Part shown: positions 1 through 7,109 of the stretch, piece after piece
How positions within the stretch are numbered: position 1 is the stretch's first letter
How the letters are laid out: every line of letters begins with the position of its first letter
Made by a program: the position numbers and the translations under genes
Notes under the pieces: model-generated
The model's input: only the letters and a program-made list of their open reading frames with translations
The model's database searches: none
Told to the model about the DNA's origin: nothing
Assembly: GCA_045591985.1 (NCBI GenBank)
Contig: JAZNTV010000032.1
Coordinates: forward strand, 1 to 25,848
Length of the DNA: 25,848 nt
Source of the DNA: SIG588 sp045591985
GTDB lineage: Bacteria > Bacillota > Clostridia > Oscillospirales > Acutalibacteraceae
Reading direction: 5' to 3'

Positions 1-175
1 CCGAGAGAATTTGCGGCTGTGTTTCGGTAAACAACGCGTAAATACCGTTTGCTCGCAAGGGGGAGGGGGTGGCGGCAAGGTCGCGCTTAAATCCCAGAAA
101 GCGGAAGTAATAAGGGGCATATACCCCTGTGCTGTCGGCAAAATATTGGCTGTCGAGCTGCCGGAACAGTTTCAT
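1..175 (-). CDS. Hypothetical protein, N-terminal 58 residues only
   Basis: The gene enters from the left edge and only its first 58 codons are present; there is no stop inside the window. It starts with MKLFRQLDSQYF and continues with an aromatic-rich stretch (VYAPYYFRFLGF). No signal peptide, membrane segment or motif is visible, so no function is assigned. The start at 175 is set by an AGGAGA ribosome binding site at about 182-189. A second ATG five bases upstream (178-180) opens only the two-codon frame ATG TCA TGA, so it cannot be the start. The gene follows the XRE regulator on the same strand with a 12-bp gap, which suggests one transcript. Confidence 0.6.
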   Translation of the reverse strand, partial: MKLFRQLDSQYFADSTGVYAPYYFRFLGFKRDLAATPSPLRANGIYALFTETQPQILS

Positions 176-187
176 GACATTCTCTCC

Positions 188-799
188 TTATATCGTCTCT
201 TCGGATTTGTAACGCAGTTTAGACCACAAACACACGATGATCTGGCCCGGGATCCCCAAAGCAAAAATACTCCATACGGTGAAACCGGCAAACCAAAGTG
301 TGATAAACAGAGCACCGAGTACCGACCACATCAGCAAGGAAATGATGAGAAAATTACGCCGCGGGTTGAACCACAATGCGTTGAAGATCAACCATACGAC
401 CAAGGTGGCGGGTACGGCGTATAGGAAGGGGAGCCACGGTCCCCAGGCGGTTTTGGCCAATATGTCGAATATGATGAACAATAAGATGGCAAGCAACCAA
501 ACCAAGACGACGCACATGCCGGTGATGAATCCGTGGTTTTTGCGGCGGCGACGGCTGGCGCGTTTGGCACGTATAAATTTGTTGTCGGTTTCGGGACGCA
601 CTAAATGATCCAGCGAAACTTCAAACAGATCGGCAATGGCAATTAAAACGGTGATATCGGGTAATGATTCGCCGCGTTCCCATTTGGAAACGGCTTTGTC
701 AGAATAGTTCAATTTTTCCGCAAGCTCCAGTTGCGTCATTTCGCGTGCCGCACGTAAAGCGGCGATGTTTTTGGCAACGATGGCTTTAACATCTTGCAC
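188..799 (-). CDS. Membrane-bound XRE-family transcriptional regulator
   Basis: This 203-residue protein has an N-terminal Cro/CI-type helix-turn-helix at about residues 8-65 (MTQLELAEKLNYSDKAVSKW is the typical recognition region). A basic linker follows (RAKRASRRRRK, about residues 77-87). Three or four hydrophobic segments lie between about residues 90 and 192, so the DNA-binding domain is tethered to the membrane. The start is read as GTG at 797-799 with AAAGGA about 10 bases upstream; no ATG fits. The HTH-plus-membrane layout is common in Firmicutes, where the membrane part may sense envelope stress or control a neighbour; here the ligand is unknown. It is probably transcribed with the truncated gene at 1-175. 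Confidence 0.85.
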   Translation of the reverse strand: MQDVKAIVAKNIAALRAAREMTQLELAEKLNYSDKAVSKWERGESLPDITVLIAIADLFEVSLDHLVRPETDNKFIRAKRASRRRRKNHGFITGMCVVLVWLLAILLFIIFDILAKTAWGPWLPFLYAVPATLVVWLIFNALWFNPRRNFLIISLLMWSVLGALFITLWFAGFTVWSIFALGIPGQIIVCLWSKLRYKSEETI

Positions 800-862
800 A
801 CAATTCCCGTCCTTTCCGATAATCTACACCCATATTAGCACACTCTCCTGCAAAAAGCAATG

Positions 863-892
863 AATATATTGTAAAAACTTGGCTTTTTGCAA
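863..892 (-). promoter_or_regulatory. Promoter candidate for the XRE regulator
   Basis: On the minus strand TTGCAA (887-892) is followed after 18 bp by TATATT (863-868). This would start RNA near 857, about 58 bases ahead of the GTG start. A 10-bp inverted repeat, TGCAAAAAGC at 849-858 and GCTTTTTGCA at 882-891, spans the promoter and could be an operator. Confidence 0.45.
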
Positions 893-902
893 GATTCTAC
901 AC

Positions 903-927
903 TCGACTCTACTTGCGGTAGAGTCGA
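903..927. repeat. Perfect 10-bp inverted repeat, possible operator
   Basis: TCGACTCTAC (903-912) and GTAGAGTCGA (918-927) are perfect complements around the 5-base loop TTGCG. The dyad lies in the divergent region between the XRE regulator and degV-family genes, just upstream of the XRE promoter candidate. It is not followed by a T-run adequate for a terminator in either direction, so an operator is the more likely reading. Confidence 0.5.
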
Positions 928-985
928 ATTTTCTGCAGTTTACTTTGTTGGGCGGCTTGGTATAGCGACAAAAGAGGGGAGTAGG

Positions 986-1015
986 TTGCATCACGCGAGA
1001 GCGGGCGTGTATAAT
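986..1015 (+). promoter_or_regulatory. Sigma-A-type promoter for the DegV gene
   Basis: TTGCAT (986-991), an 18-bp spacer and a perfect TATAAT (1010-1015). It lies about 50 bp upstream of the DegV start and has no competing gene between. Confidence 0.7.
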
Positions 1016-1067
1016 AATGGCATTAAGCGGAAACGATTCCGACAATAAAACAGGAGCGATAAAAACT

Positions 1068-1931
1068 ATGAATTCTTATGTGATCTACACCGACTCTGCC
1101 TGCGATATGACCCCGGAAATGTTGACCTCTTGGGGCGTAAAACGTTGTGATCTTTCCTTTCAATTCGACGACGAAGATACCGTATATACCAATTACGAAT
1201 TGACAGCCGAAGAGTTTTATCAGCGTATGCGTGACGGCGGCGTGGCGAAAACATCGGCGATCAACAGCGAGACCTTCCGCGTTTGGTTTGAGGAAGAACT
1301 GAAGAACGGTCGAGACGTGTTGTATCTCGGTTTTTCCTCCGGTCTCAGCACCACTTTCAACTGTGCCCGTATGGCGGCGGCTGAGTTGGAAGAGGCCTAT
1401 CCCGAGCGGCGGGTGCGTGTGGTGGATACCCTGGCGGCGTCGGCGGGGTTCGGTATGATGGTGTATCTGACGGCAAAGGAGAAGGAAAAGGGAGCTTCGC
1501 TAGAAGAGGCGGCGTGTTTTGCCGAGAAGATCTGCCTTCACATGTGCCACTGGTTCACGGTGGATGATCTTGTCTATCTTAAGCGGGGTGGCCGCGTGAG
1601 TTCGGCGGTTGCTCTGCTCGGCGGTGTGCTGGGAATCAAGCCTGTGTTGCATATGGACAATGCCGGGCATCTGATCAGCCGTTCCAAGGTGCGCGGGCGT
1701 AAAGCGGCGCTGAAAGCGTTGGCGGATAAATACGGCGAGTTGGCGCTCGATCGTGAATCGCCGATCTTCATTTCCCACGGCGATTGCGCAGACGATGCCG
1801 CGTTGTTGGCGTCGATGTTGCAGGAAGAGTACGGTGTGTCGGTGGAACAAACGGTGTTTGTCGGCCCGGTCATCGGTGCGCATTCCGGTCCCGGTACAAT
1901 GGCATTATTCTTCCTCGGAAAGGAGCGGTAA
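1068..1931 (+). CDS. DegV family fatty-acid-binding protein
   Basis: This 287-residue protein has the normal length and motifs of DegV proteins, which bind a single long-chain fatty acid and in several Firmicutes present it to the FakA kinase. The N-terminal YVIYTDSACDM, the KTSAIN segment, SSGLSTTF and the C-terminal GPVIGAHSGPG are the family landmarks that form the lipid-binding cleft. The ATG at 1068 is preceded by an AGGAG about 12 bases upstream. An in-frame ATG at 1017 lies within two bases of the -10 hexamer and is rejected. The following hemolysin III gene starts 4 bp after the stop, so the two are an operon. The fatty-acid kinase partner itself is not in the window. Confidence 0.92.
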   Translation: MNSYVIYTDSACDMTPEMLTSWGVKRCDLSFQFDDEDTVYTNYELTAEEFYQRMRDGGVAKTSAINSETFRVWFEEELKNGRDVLYLGFSSGLSTTFNCARMAAAELEEAYPERRVRVVDTLAASAGFGMMVYLTAKEKEKGASLEEAACFAEKICLHMCHWFTVDDLVYLKRGGRVSSAVALLGGVLGIKPVLHMDNAGHLISRSKVRGRKAALKALADKYGELALDRESPIFISHGDCADDAALLASMLQEEYGVSVEQTVFVGPVIGAHSGPGTMALFFLGKER

Positions 1932-1935
1932 GGCA

Positions 1936-2607
1936 GTGACAAGAACCAAATTAGCCAATCGTCTGTTGCCGGATTACACCCATGGCGAAGAGATATTTCA
2001 TATGGTGTCACACATCGTTGGTGGCGGTCTCGGTGTGATCGCATTGGTATTGTGCGTTTTAAAAGCGTCACTGTTTTCAGATGCATGGGCGGTGGTAGGC
2101 GGCGCTGTATACGGGACGGCCTTGATTGCACTTTACACCATGTCCAGTGTATATCACGGGCTTCGTCACCCGATGGCGAAAAAAGTTTTGCAGGTGTTGG
2201 ATCACTGCACCATCTATTTTTTGATTGTCGGCACCTATACTCCGATACTGCTTTCGGGGATTCGTCCGGTTTCACCGGGCTGGGCCTGGACCGTATTCGG
2301 TTTGGTCTGGGGATTGGCCGTCGTTGCTACCGTGTTTACGGCGATTGACTTGAAAAAATACGCCGTCTTTTCCATGGTGTGTTATATCGGCATGGGGTGG
2401 TGCATTGTGATCGCCGGAAAGGTGACGATAGCGGCGTTGTCGGCGTCGGCTTTGTGGTTGCTTTTACTGGGCGGTATTGCCTATACGGTCGGTGCAGTTT
2501 TGTACGGCTTGGGGAAGAAACGTCGCTACATGCACGGGGTGTTCCATCTTTTCGTTTTAGCGGGGAGCATTTTACATTTCCTCTGCATTTTCTTATATGT
2601 ACTGTGA
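1936..2607 (+). CDS. Hemolysin III / PAQR-type membrane protein
   Basis: A 223-residue protein with seven hydrophobic segments of the hemolysin III (YqfA, PAQR/AdipoR-like) family. The metal-site pattern is intact: SSVYHGLRH in the second helix region, LDHCTIYFLIVGTYTP, and the C-terminal MHGVFHLFVLAGSILHF with its histidines. Family members are thought to be metal-dependent membrane hydrolases or to affect membrane lipid state; most bacterial members have no proven substrate. The start is GTG at 1936 with AGGAG (1921-1925) about 10 bases upstream, inside the end of the DegV gene; longer in-frame extension overlaps DegV and is not needed. Co-transcription with DegV suggests a shared link to lipids, which is inference. 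Confidence 0.9.
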   Translation: MTRTKLANRLLPDYTHGEEIFHMVSHIVGGGLGVIALVLCVLKASLFSDAWAVVGGAVYGTALIALYTMSSVYHGLRHPMAKKVLQVLDHCTIYFLIVGTYTPILLSGIRPVSPGWAWTVFGLVWGLAVVATVFTAIDLKKYAVFSMVCYIGMGWCIVIAGKVTIAALSASALWLLLLGGIAYTVGAVLYGLGKKRRYMHGVFHLFVLAGSILHFLCIFLYVL

Positions 2608-2626
2608 TATAGTCATAAGACGAAAC

Positions 2627-2652
2627 GGGGCCGTCGCGTGTGCGACGGCCCC
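2627..2652. repeat. Perfect GC-rich hairpin behind hemolysin III
   Basis: GGGGCCGTCGC (2627-2637) and GCGACGGCCCC (2642-2652) form an 11-bp perfect stem with the loop GTGT. It sits 20 bp after the hemolysin III stop where a terminator is expected. It lacks a T-run, so either it stabilises the 3' end or it terminates poorly. Confidence 0.65.
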
Positions 2653-2653
2653 T

Positions 2654-2695
2654 TGCCGCTGTCTGCCGTTTGGCGGACAGTGGCAGACAGCGGCA
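2654..2695. repeat. Inverted repeat with overlapping third copy
   Basis: TGCCGCTGTCTGCC (2654-2667) is perfectly complementary to 2682-2695. The 14-base loop itself contains GGCGGACAG (2672-2680), which can pair with CTGTCTGCC instead with one bulge. The left arm therefore has two competing partners. Confidence 0.55.
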
Positions 2696-2732
2696 GGACA
2701 AACACGGTTTAACGTATAGGCAAACAGGTGTG

Positions 2733-2821
2733 CCGTATTTTGAGACAAAAACGACAAGTCCGCAAGGGGACTGCGTAGTGTTCAAAATGCGGTGTCGCCC
2801 GCTTGCGGACTGCCGCTGACG
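2733..2821. repeat. Interleaved inverted repeats, pseudoknot order
   Basis: Arm A CCGTATTTTGA (2733-2743) matches A' TCAAAATGCGG (2782-2792) over 11 bp with one wobble pair. Arm B AGTCCGCAAG (2757-2766) matches B' CTTGCGGACT (2812-2821) perfectly. The order A-B-A'-B' is that of a pseudoknot or of alternative folds. B can also close a short local hairpin with GGACT (2768-2772). It could be an unlabelled small RNA or a decayed repeat. Confidence 0.45.
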
Positions 2822-2979
2822 AGGGTAGTATGTGCGGACGACCGTTGAATATGCGGTTGACAAAACGGAAAAAGGTGGTAACGGCATACGAACACCGACG
2901 AATTTTGTTAAAATTGCACAACTACTGTCTTCTATGTTGGCTATTTTCTCAAAAATGTTAGATTTTCGAAAAATTTTAG

Positions 2980-3008
2980 TTGACAAATGCTATTAAATAC
3001 GGTAAACT
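2980..3008 (+). promoter_or_regulatory. Sigma-A-type promoter for the SigH-like gene
   Basis: A perfect TTGACA (2980-2985), a 17-bp spacer and TAAACT (3003-3008). This predicts an RNA start near 3015 and a leader of about 48 bases before the ATG at 3063. Confidence 0.65.
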
Positions 3009-3062
3009 AACTATATCCGTCGTGATGAGCGGGATCGTTGCGCACAGAAGGAAGTGGCATTT

Positions 3063-3638
3063 ATGGCATTGCCGCCGACAGCGGATATCTCGTCTGCTCG
3101 TGAAAGCGAGTTGGTTTTACTTGCGCAAGCAGGAAATGACCAAGCTTTCACTATGTTGGTGGCGCTGTGTGAACCGATGCTTCGTGCACAGGTTGCCCGT
3201 TTCCGCTTTTCGTCGGCAGAGCGAGAGGATATGGCCCAGGAAGGGCTTCTCGGCCTTTTGTCTGCCGTCCGTTCTTTTGATCCGTTGCGAGACACATCGT
3301 TTCGTACGTATGCATCGACTTGTGTGCGGAATCGTCTTTTGTCGGTGTGGCGCCGTCGGGCGGCGCGTGCGGCAGAAGTGCCGTTGGATGATGTGTTTTT
3401 CGCGGTCGATACGGCGGTATCATCGGCCGATCCTGCGGCGTTGTTACAGGAAAAAGAGACAGCGACCGCCATGCTCGACGATGTGCGAGACGCCTTGACC
3501 GAACGCGAATATACCGTGTTGCTGCGGTATCTCGACGGTTGTGCGTATACGGAAATTGCCGCGCAGTTGCAAATGTCTCCCAAAGCAGTGGACAATGCGC
3601 TGCAAAGGGCGCGCACCAAGTTGCGCCGCCTGTTTTAA
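3063..3638 (+). CDS. sigH: SigH (Spo0H)-like RNA polymerase sigma factor
   Basis: This 191-residue sigma-70 family protein has region 2 at about residues 15-90 (REDMAQEGLLGLLSAVRSFDP and TSFRTYASTCVRNRLLS). It has region 4 at about residues 135-188, with ALTEREYTVLLRYLDGCAYTEIAAQL and the recognition helix KAVDNALQRARTKLRRL. The last motif is nearly that of Bacillus SigH, which drives early sporulation and stationary-phase genes including spoIIA, and a spoIIA operon is present 16 kb away. The length is slightly shorter than SigH (about 218). The ATG at 3063 is chosen because AAGGAA (3048-3053) sits at the right distance; the in-frame GTG at 3054 abuts it. An ECF sigma factor is the alternative. 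It is promoted by the TTGACA promoter just upstream. Confidence 0.78.
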   Translation: MALPPTADISSARESELVLLAQAGNDQAFTMLVALCEPMLRAQVARFRFSSAEREDMAQEGLLGLLSAVRSFDPLRDTSFRTYASTCVRNRLLSVWRRRAARAAEVPLDDVFFAVDTAVSSADPAALLQEKETATAMLDDVRDALTEREYTVLLRYLDGCAYTEIAAQLQMSPKAVDNALQRARTKLRRLF

Positions 3639-3764
3639 TCGGGATGTAACGGCTTCGGCTGTTCGTCATATACAAATGCCCGCGTACCTCAAACAGAACG
3701 ATTGGTTTACCAAGGTATCAGCTTGAATGGCAGGGCAAAATAATTTAAAGCGAGGTAGAATCCC

Positions 3765-4043
3765 ATGTACGAAGACAAGACACTGGTGTGCAAAGACTGT
3801 GGTGCAGAATTTGTTTTCACCGCCGGCGAGCAGGAGTTTTATGCTGAAAAGGGTTTTGTGAATGAGCCCCAGCGTTGCAAGGCCTGCCGCGACGCACGCA
3901 AGAACGCTTCCAAGCCGGAACGCGAGATGTTCACGGCGATCTGTGCCAACTGCGGCAAGGAAGCGCGTGTCCCCTTTAAGCCCCGCGAGGATCGCCCTGT
4001 GTATTGCAGCGAGTGCTTCGCCAACATGAAGGCTGAAGGCTGA
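3765..4043 (+). CDS. Small double zinc-ribbon protein
   Basis: A 92-residue soluble protein with four CxxC pairs: CKDC near residue 9, CKAC near 38, CANC near 60 and CSEC near 81. They fit two zinc ribbons, the first of the probable zinc-ribbon type often found in Firmicutes. Such proteins are usually unannotated and may bind nucleic acid or a ribosome-related partner; no specific function can be given. The ATG at 3765 has GAGG about 12 bases upstream. It lies 126 bp behind the sigma factor with no terminator visible between, and is followed by a strong terminator. Confidence 0.8.
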   Translation: MYEDKTLVCKDCGAEFVFTAGEQEFYAEKGFVNEPQRCKACRDARKNASKPEREMFTAICANCGKEARVPFKPREDRPVYCSECFANMKAEG

Positions 4044-4061
4044 TTGCCCAACTTTTGTGAG

Positions 4062-4093
4062 AAAAAGCCGTCCGTGTAACGGGCGGCTTTTTT
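4062..4093 (+). terminator. Rho-independent terminator after the zinc-ribbon gene
   Basis: AAAAAGCCGTCCGT (4062-4075) pairs with ACGGGCGGCTTTTT (from 4079) around GTA with one T-G wobble. The right arm merges into a run of six T. Confidence 0.85.
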
Positions 4094-4156
4094 GCATTTT
4101 GTTAATACTTTTTTGTCCATTTTGCGGTATACTGTTCTTGAAAAGGGGCGATGTGT

Positions 4157-5908
4157 ATGCGGATCACCACATTAAATCGGTTGCTCACTCTGACGGGGCG
4201 GCTGTTGGATCGAAAACAGAGCACGATACCGCTTGTGGCACCGTGCGGCACAAAACCGCCCAGCCCTGCAACAAGCGGTGAAGTTCTCACGGTCGACACA
4301 CCGGAATCACAGGGCGTCCCCTCCCGCACGTTGGCAAAATTTTTTGAGAAATTGCGTGACGATCCCACGCTGAATATGCATAGTGTGTTGGTATTACGCA
4401 ACGGCCGTGTGTTGGCCAACGCGGTTTTCGATGATTGGGATCCGACCGTTTGGCGTGCCACTTTTTCGGCGTCGAAAAGTGTGATATCGTTGGCGATCGG
4501 TTGTTTGTGGGACGACGGTTTGTTGCAAACGGAGGATCGCGTGCTGGACTATTTCCCGGAAGAGACGAACGTCATTACACGCGTAAAGTGGCGCGACTTG
4601 ACAGTCGAAGATCTGCTTACTATGCGCAGCGGCAGTTCCTTTAACGAGTTCGGGTCGGTGGGGGAAGCGGATTGGGTGAAAAACTTCTGGTCATCCTCCT
4701 CTTCCGGCAAGGAGTTTCGCTATAACAGTTTGAACACCTATATGCTCGCGGTATTGATACGACGCATTACGGGTGAGAGCGTGTGTGATTTTTTGCGCAA
4801 GCGGTTGTTTGATCCGCTTGGGATCGGTGATGTTTATTGGGAAACCTGCCCGCACGGAAACGAAAAAGGCGGATGGGGGCTATACATGCGCCCGGCCGAT
4901 ATGGCCAAATTGGGACAGTTGGTGTTACAGCGCGGTGTATGGCAAGGGAACCGTCTGATTTCGGAAGAATGGATAGCCCGTGCTACCGCTGTGCATATGC
5001 GTGCACCTGCCGATTACGGTGATTACGACTATGGATATCACATCTGGGTCGCGCGGGGCGGTGGTCGGTTTTTGTTCAATGGGATGTTGGGACAAAATAT
5101 GGTCGGTTTTTGGAAAAACGGCATCTTGTTGGTCAGTTATGCCGGAAATAACGAACTGTTCCAACAAAGCAGCTTCTTGGAATTGGCCCACCGCACGTTC
5201 GGGGGCAGGTTTTCGGACAAGCTTCCGAAAGATCCCGAAGGCGAAGAGGTGCTGCAACAGGTGCTGACGACCTTGCGCACGTCCTATCCCGTGCAACCGA
5301 GACCGACATGGTTCCATCGGTTGTTCAATGTAAAGCTGAATGCCTTGCCGGATTGGTGGCGCCGTTTTGACGGCGAAACCTATGCGGTGGCTCGTGCGGG
5401 CGATGCGGCGGCGGTCGGTCTGCTTCCGGTGGCGTTACAAGCAGTGACCAATCGGTATGCGACGGGGGTGCGTGCGCTGCGCACGGCAGTGGAAGACGAC
5501 ACGATGGTCTTGTATTATCGAGAGGGGGATCGCGAGCACCGTTTGCCGTTGGGAATTTACGCCCCTGCCCGTACCGTGTTGACTTTTGGCGACGATGCGT
5601 ATCTTGTTTCCGTCAAGGGGCGCATCGCAACCGACGAAGAAGAACGCCCGGTCTGGTTGCTTACCGTATCTTTTTTGGAAACTCCGTGTACGCGTTTCCT
5701 GAAACTCACGTTTGCGGATGATACCGTTGTATTGGAGCAACGTGAAACGCCGGGAGAAGACTTTGTGAAAGCGGCGGCGGATACCGCCAAAGCGGAATTG
5801 GCCAAACAGCCGTTACTCGGTGGTGCCGTACAAAAACTGGATTTCGATTACGTGCATTACAAGATCGAGCGTCTGTTCTCGCCGCGTGTGATGCTGAAGA
5901 GAGAATAA
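4157..5908 (+). CDS. Class C beta-lactamase-like serine hydrolase with C-terminal domain
   Basis: The protein has 583 residues. The N-terminal part (about residues 48-345) is a beta-lactamase/penicillin-binding-protein fold. It has the nucleophile motif SASK (S104, K107), then FRYNSLNTY around 187-195 in place of the usual YxN, and RRITGESVCDFLRKRLFDPLGI. The segment FNGMLGQNMVGF matches the third active-site strand region. About 230 further residues follow and resemble no domain I recognise. Such hydrolases act as peptidases or esterases; true beta-lactam resistance is not implied. No signal peptide is visible, so it appears cytoplasmic. The ATG at 4157 is preferred over the one at 4151 because the AAAAGGGG ribosome binding site is only two bases from the latter. 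A -10-like TATACT lies at 4128-4133, without a good -35. Confidence 0.85.
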   Translation: MRITTLNRLLTLTGRLLDRKQSTIPLVAPCGTKPPSPATSGEVLTVDTPESQGVPSRTLAKFFEKLRDDPTLNMHSVLVLRNGRVLANAVFDDWDPTVWRATFSASKSVISLAIGCLWDDGLLQTEDRVLDYFPEETNVITRVKWRDLTVEDLLTMRSGSSFNEFGSVGEADWVKNFWSSSSSGKEFRYNSLNTYMLAVLIRRITGESVCDFLRKRLFDPLGIGDVYWETCPHGNEKGGWGLYMRPADMAKLGQLVLQRGVWQGNRLISEEWIARATAVHMRAPADYGDYDYGYHIWVARGGGRFLFNGMLGQNMVGFWKNGILLVSYAGNNELFQQSSFLELAHRTFGGRFSDKLPKDPEGEEVLQQVLTTLRTSYPVQPRPTWFHRLFNVKLNALPDWWRRFDGETYAVARAGDAAAVGLLPVALQAVTNRYATGVRALRTAVEDDTMVLYYREGDREHRLPLGIYAPARTVLTFGDDAYLVSVKGRIATDEEERPVWLLTVSFLETPCTRFLKLTFADDTVVLEQRETPGEDFVKAAADTAKAELAKQPLLGGAVQKLDFDYVHYKIERLFSPRVMLKRE

Positions 5909-5967
5909 AACTCTTTATTTGTGTGCACATATCCTGTAAAAAAGTCGACAAAACCCTTTAAAAAGGC

Positions 5968-5996
5968 TTGCACCGTATAAAAAGGTGTGTTAAAAT
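5968..5996 (+). promoter_or_regulatory. Sigma-A-type promoter for ilvE
   Basis: TTGCAC (5968-5973), a 17-bp spacer and TAAAAT (5991-5996), about 40 bp ahead of the ilvE start. No T-box or riboswitch leader fits in the short distance. Confidence 0.7.
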
Positions 5997-6035
5997 ATAA
6001 GAAACTTGTATTTTTCGGAAAGAAGGCAACAACGT

Positions 6036-7061
6036 ATGGAAAAGAAAAATATCGATTGGGGTAATCTCGGTTTCGGCTACATGCCCACGGATTATCGCTA
6101 TGTGTCGCTTTTCAAGGACGGTGCGTGGGACGACGGTGAACTTACCACCGATTCTAACGTGGTCATCAACGAATGCGCAGGGGTGTTGCAGTATGCACAG
6201 ACTTGCTTTGAAGGTCTCAAGGCCTACACCACCGAAGACGGCCGTATTGTGACTTTCCGTCCCGACTTGAATGCGGATCGTATGGAGCAGTCGGCACTTC
6301 GTTTGCGTATGCCGGTGTTCCCGAAGGAACGCTTCCTTGAGGCAGTGGACCGGGTGGTCAAGGCCAATGCTGCGTTTGTGCCGCCGTATGGTTCGGGTGC
6401 TACCCTGTATCTGCGCCCCTATATGTTCGGTTCGGATCCCGTTATCGGTGTGAAACCGGCGACGGAATATCAGTTCCGCATTTTGGTCACGCCCGTCGGT
6501 CCGTATTTTAAGGGCGGTGTGAAGCCGCTGACGTTGCGTATCAGCGATCTCGATCGTGCGGCGCCGCGCGGCACCGGTCATATCAAGGGCGGCCTTAACT
6601 ATGCGATGAGCCTTTATAACATCGTGGATGCGCATGAGCAGGGCTTTGACGAGAACGTCTACCTTGATCCCGGTACCCGTACATACATTGAAGAGACCGG
6701 CGGCGCAAACATTCTGTTTGTGACGAAGGACAACAAAGTGGTTACTCCGAAATCCGACAGTATTCTGCCCTCTATCACCCGCCGTTCGCTGATGGCGGTG
6801 GCGAAGGATTACCTCGGTCTGGAGGTGGAGGAGCGTCCCGTGGCGTTGTCTGAACTGGATAACTTCGCGGAATGCGGACTGTGCGGTACGGCGGCGGTCA
6901 TTTCGCCCGTGGGTAAGATCGTCGATCACGGTCGCGAGATCGCGTTCCCTGCCGGCATGGAAAAGATGGGCCCCGTCACACAGAAACTGTACGATACGCT
7001 CACGGGTATTCAGATGGGACGCTTGGAAGCGCCCGAAGGCTGGATCCGCGAAATTAAATAA
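6036..7061 (+). CDS. ilvE: Branched-chain amino acid aminotransferase
   Basis: A 341-residue class IV PLP-dependent aminotransferase that interconverts leucine, isoleucine and valine with their 2-oxo acids, using 2-oxoglutarate/glutamate. The pattern YAQTCFEGLKAY near residues 53-64, the PLP lysine in GHIKGGLNYA (K184), the YIEETGGANI segment and GLCGTAAVISPVG are typical of the long BCAT type. The ATG at 6036 follows a GAAGG about 10 bases upstream; the in-frame ATG at 6006 lies next to the promoter and lacks a ribosome binding site. It is a single-gene transcript, closed by the hairpin at 7073-7109. Confidence 0.95.
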   Translation: MEKKNIDWGNLGFGYMPTDYRYVSLFKDGAWDDGELTTDSNVVINECAGVLQYAQTCFEGLKAYTTEDGRIVTFRPDLNADRMEQSALRLRMPVFPKERFLEAVDRVVKANAAFVPPYGSGATLYLRPYMFGSDPVIGVKPATEYQFRILVTPVGPYFKGGVKPLTLRISDLDRAAPRGTGHIKGGLNYAMSLYNIVDAHEQGFDENVYLDPGTRTYIEETGGANILFVTKDNKVVTPKSDSILPSITRRSLMAVAKDYLGLEVEERPVALSELDNFAECGLCGTAAVISPVGKIVDHGREIAFPAGMEKMGPVTQKLYDTLTGIQMGRLEAPEGWIREIK

Positions 7062-7072
7062 GAGAACGTGTG

Positions 7073-7109
7073 AAAATCCCGTGTGTTCCAAACGAACACA
7101 CGGGATTTT
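7073..7109. terminator. Bidirectional terminator between ilvE and the SGNH gene
   Basis: AAAATCCCGTGTGTTC (7073-7088) and its perfect complement (7094-7109) form a 16-bp stem with the loop CAAAC. T-runs follow on both strands, so it ends ilvE from the left and the esterase operon from the right. Confidence 0.9.

Larger units (their letters stand above)
2608..3062. other. Gene-free intergenic region of 455 bp
   Basis: No credible gene was found between the hemolysin III gene and the sigma factor. The region holds the hairpins at 2627-2695, an interleaved pair of inverted repeats at 2733-2821, an AT-rich stretch, and the sigma-factor promoter at 2980-3008. Open frames crossing it on the minus strand run back into coding sequence of neighbours and lack ribosome binding sites. 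Confidence 0.6.

Noticed and set aside
824..1045. Minus-strand 73-codon frame between XRE and DegV genes
   Set aside because: It runs through both promoters and the 10-bp dyad.
2336..2986. Minus-strand frame of 216 codons over hemolysin III and the intergenic region
   Set aside because: It covers hemolysin III sequence and several hairpins, is rich in Arg, Ser and Pro, and has no start signal.
3011..3619. Minus-strand frame opposite the SigH-like gene
   Set aside because: The plus-strand sigma factor is supported by promoter, ribosome binding site and motifs.
5909..6035. T-box or other amino-acid riboswitch before ilvE
   Set aside because: The leader is only about 30 bases after the -10 and lacks a T-box sequence.
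5958..7091. A long minus-strand open frame of 377 codons opposite ilvE
   Set aside because: It mirrors ilvE, whose catalytic motifs are clear; the reverse frame has no motif and no ribosome binding site. It is a by-product of codon bias.
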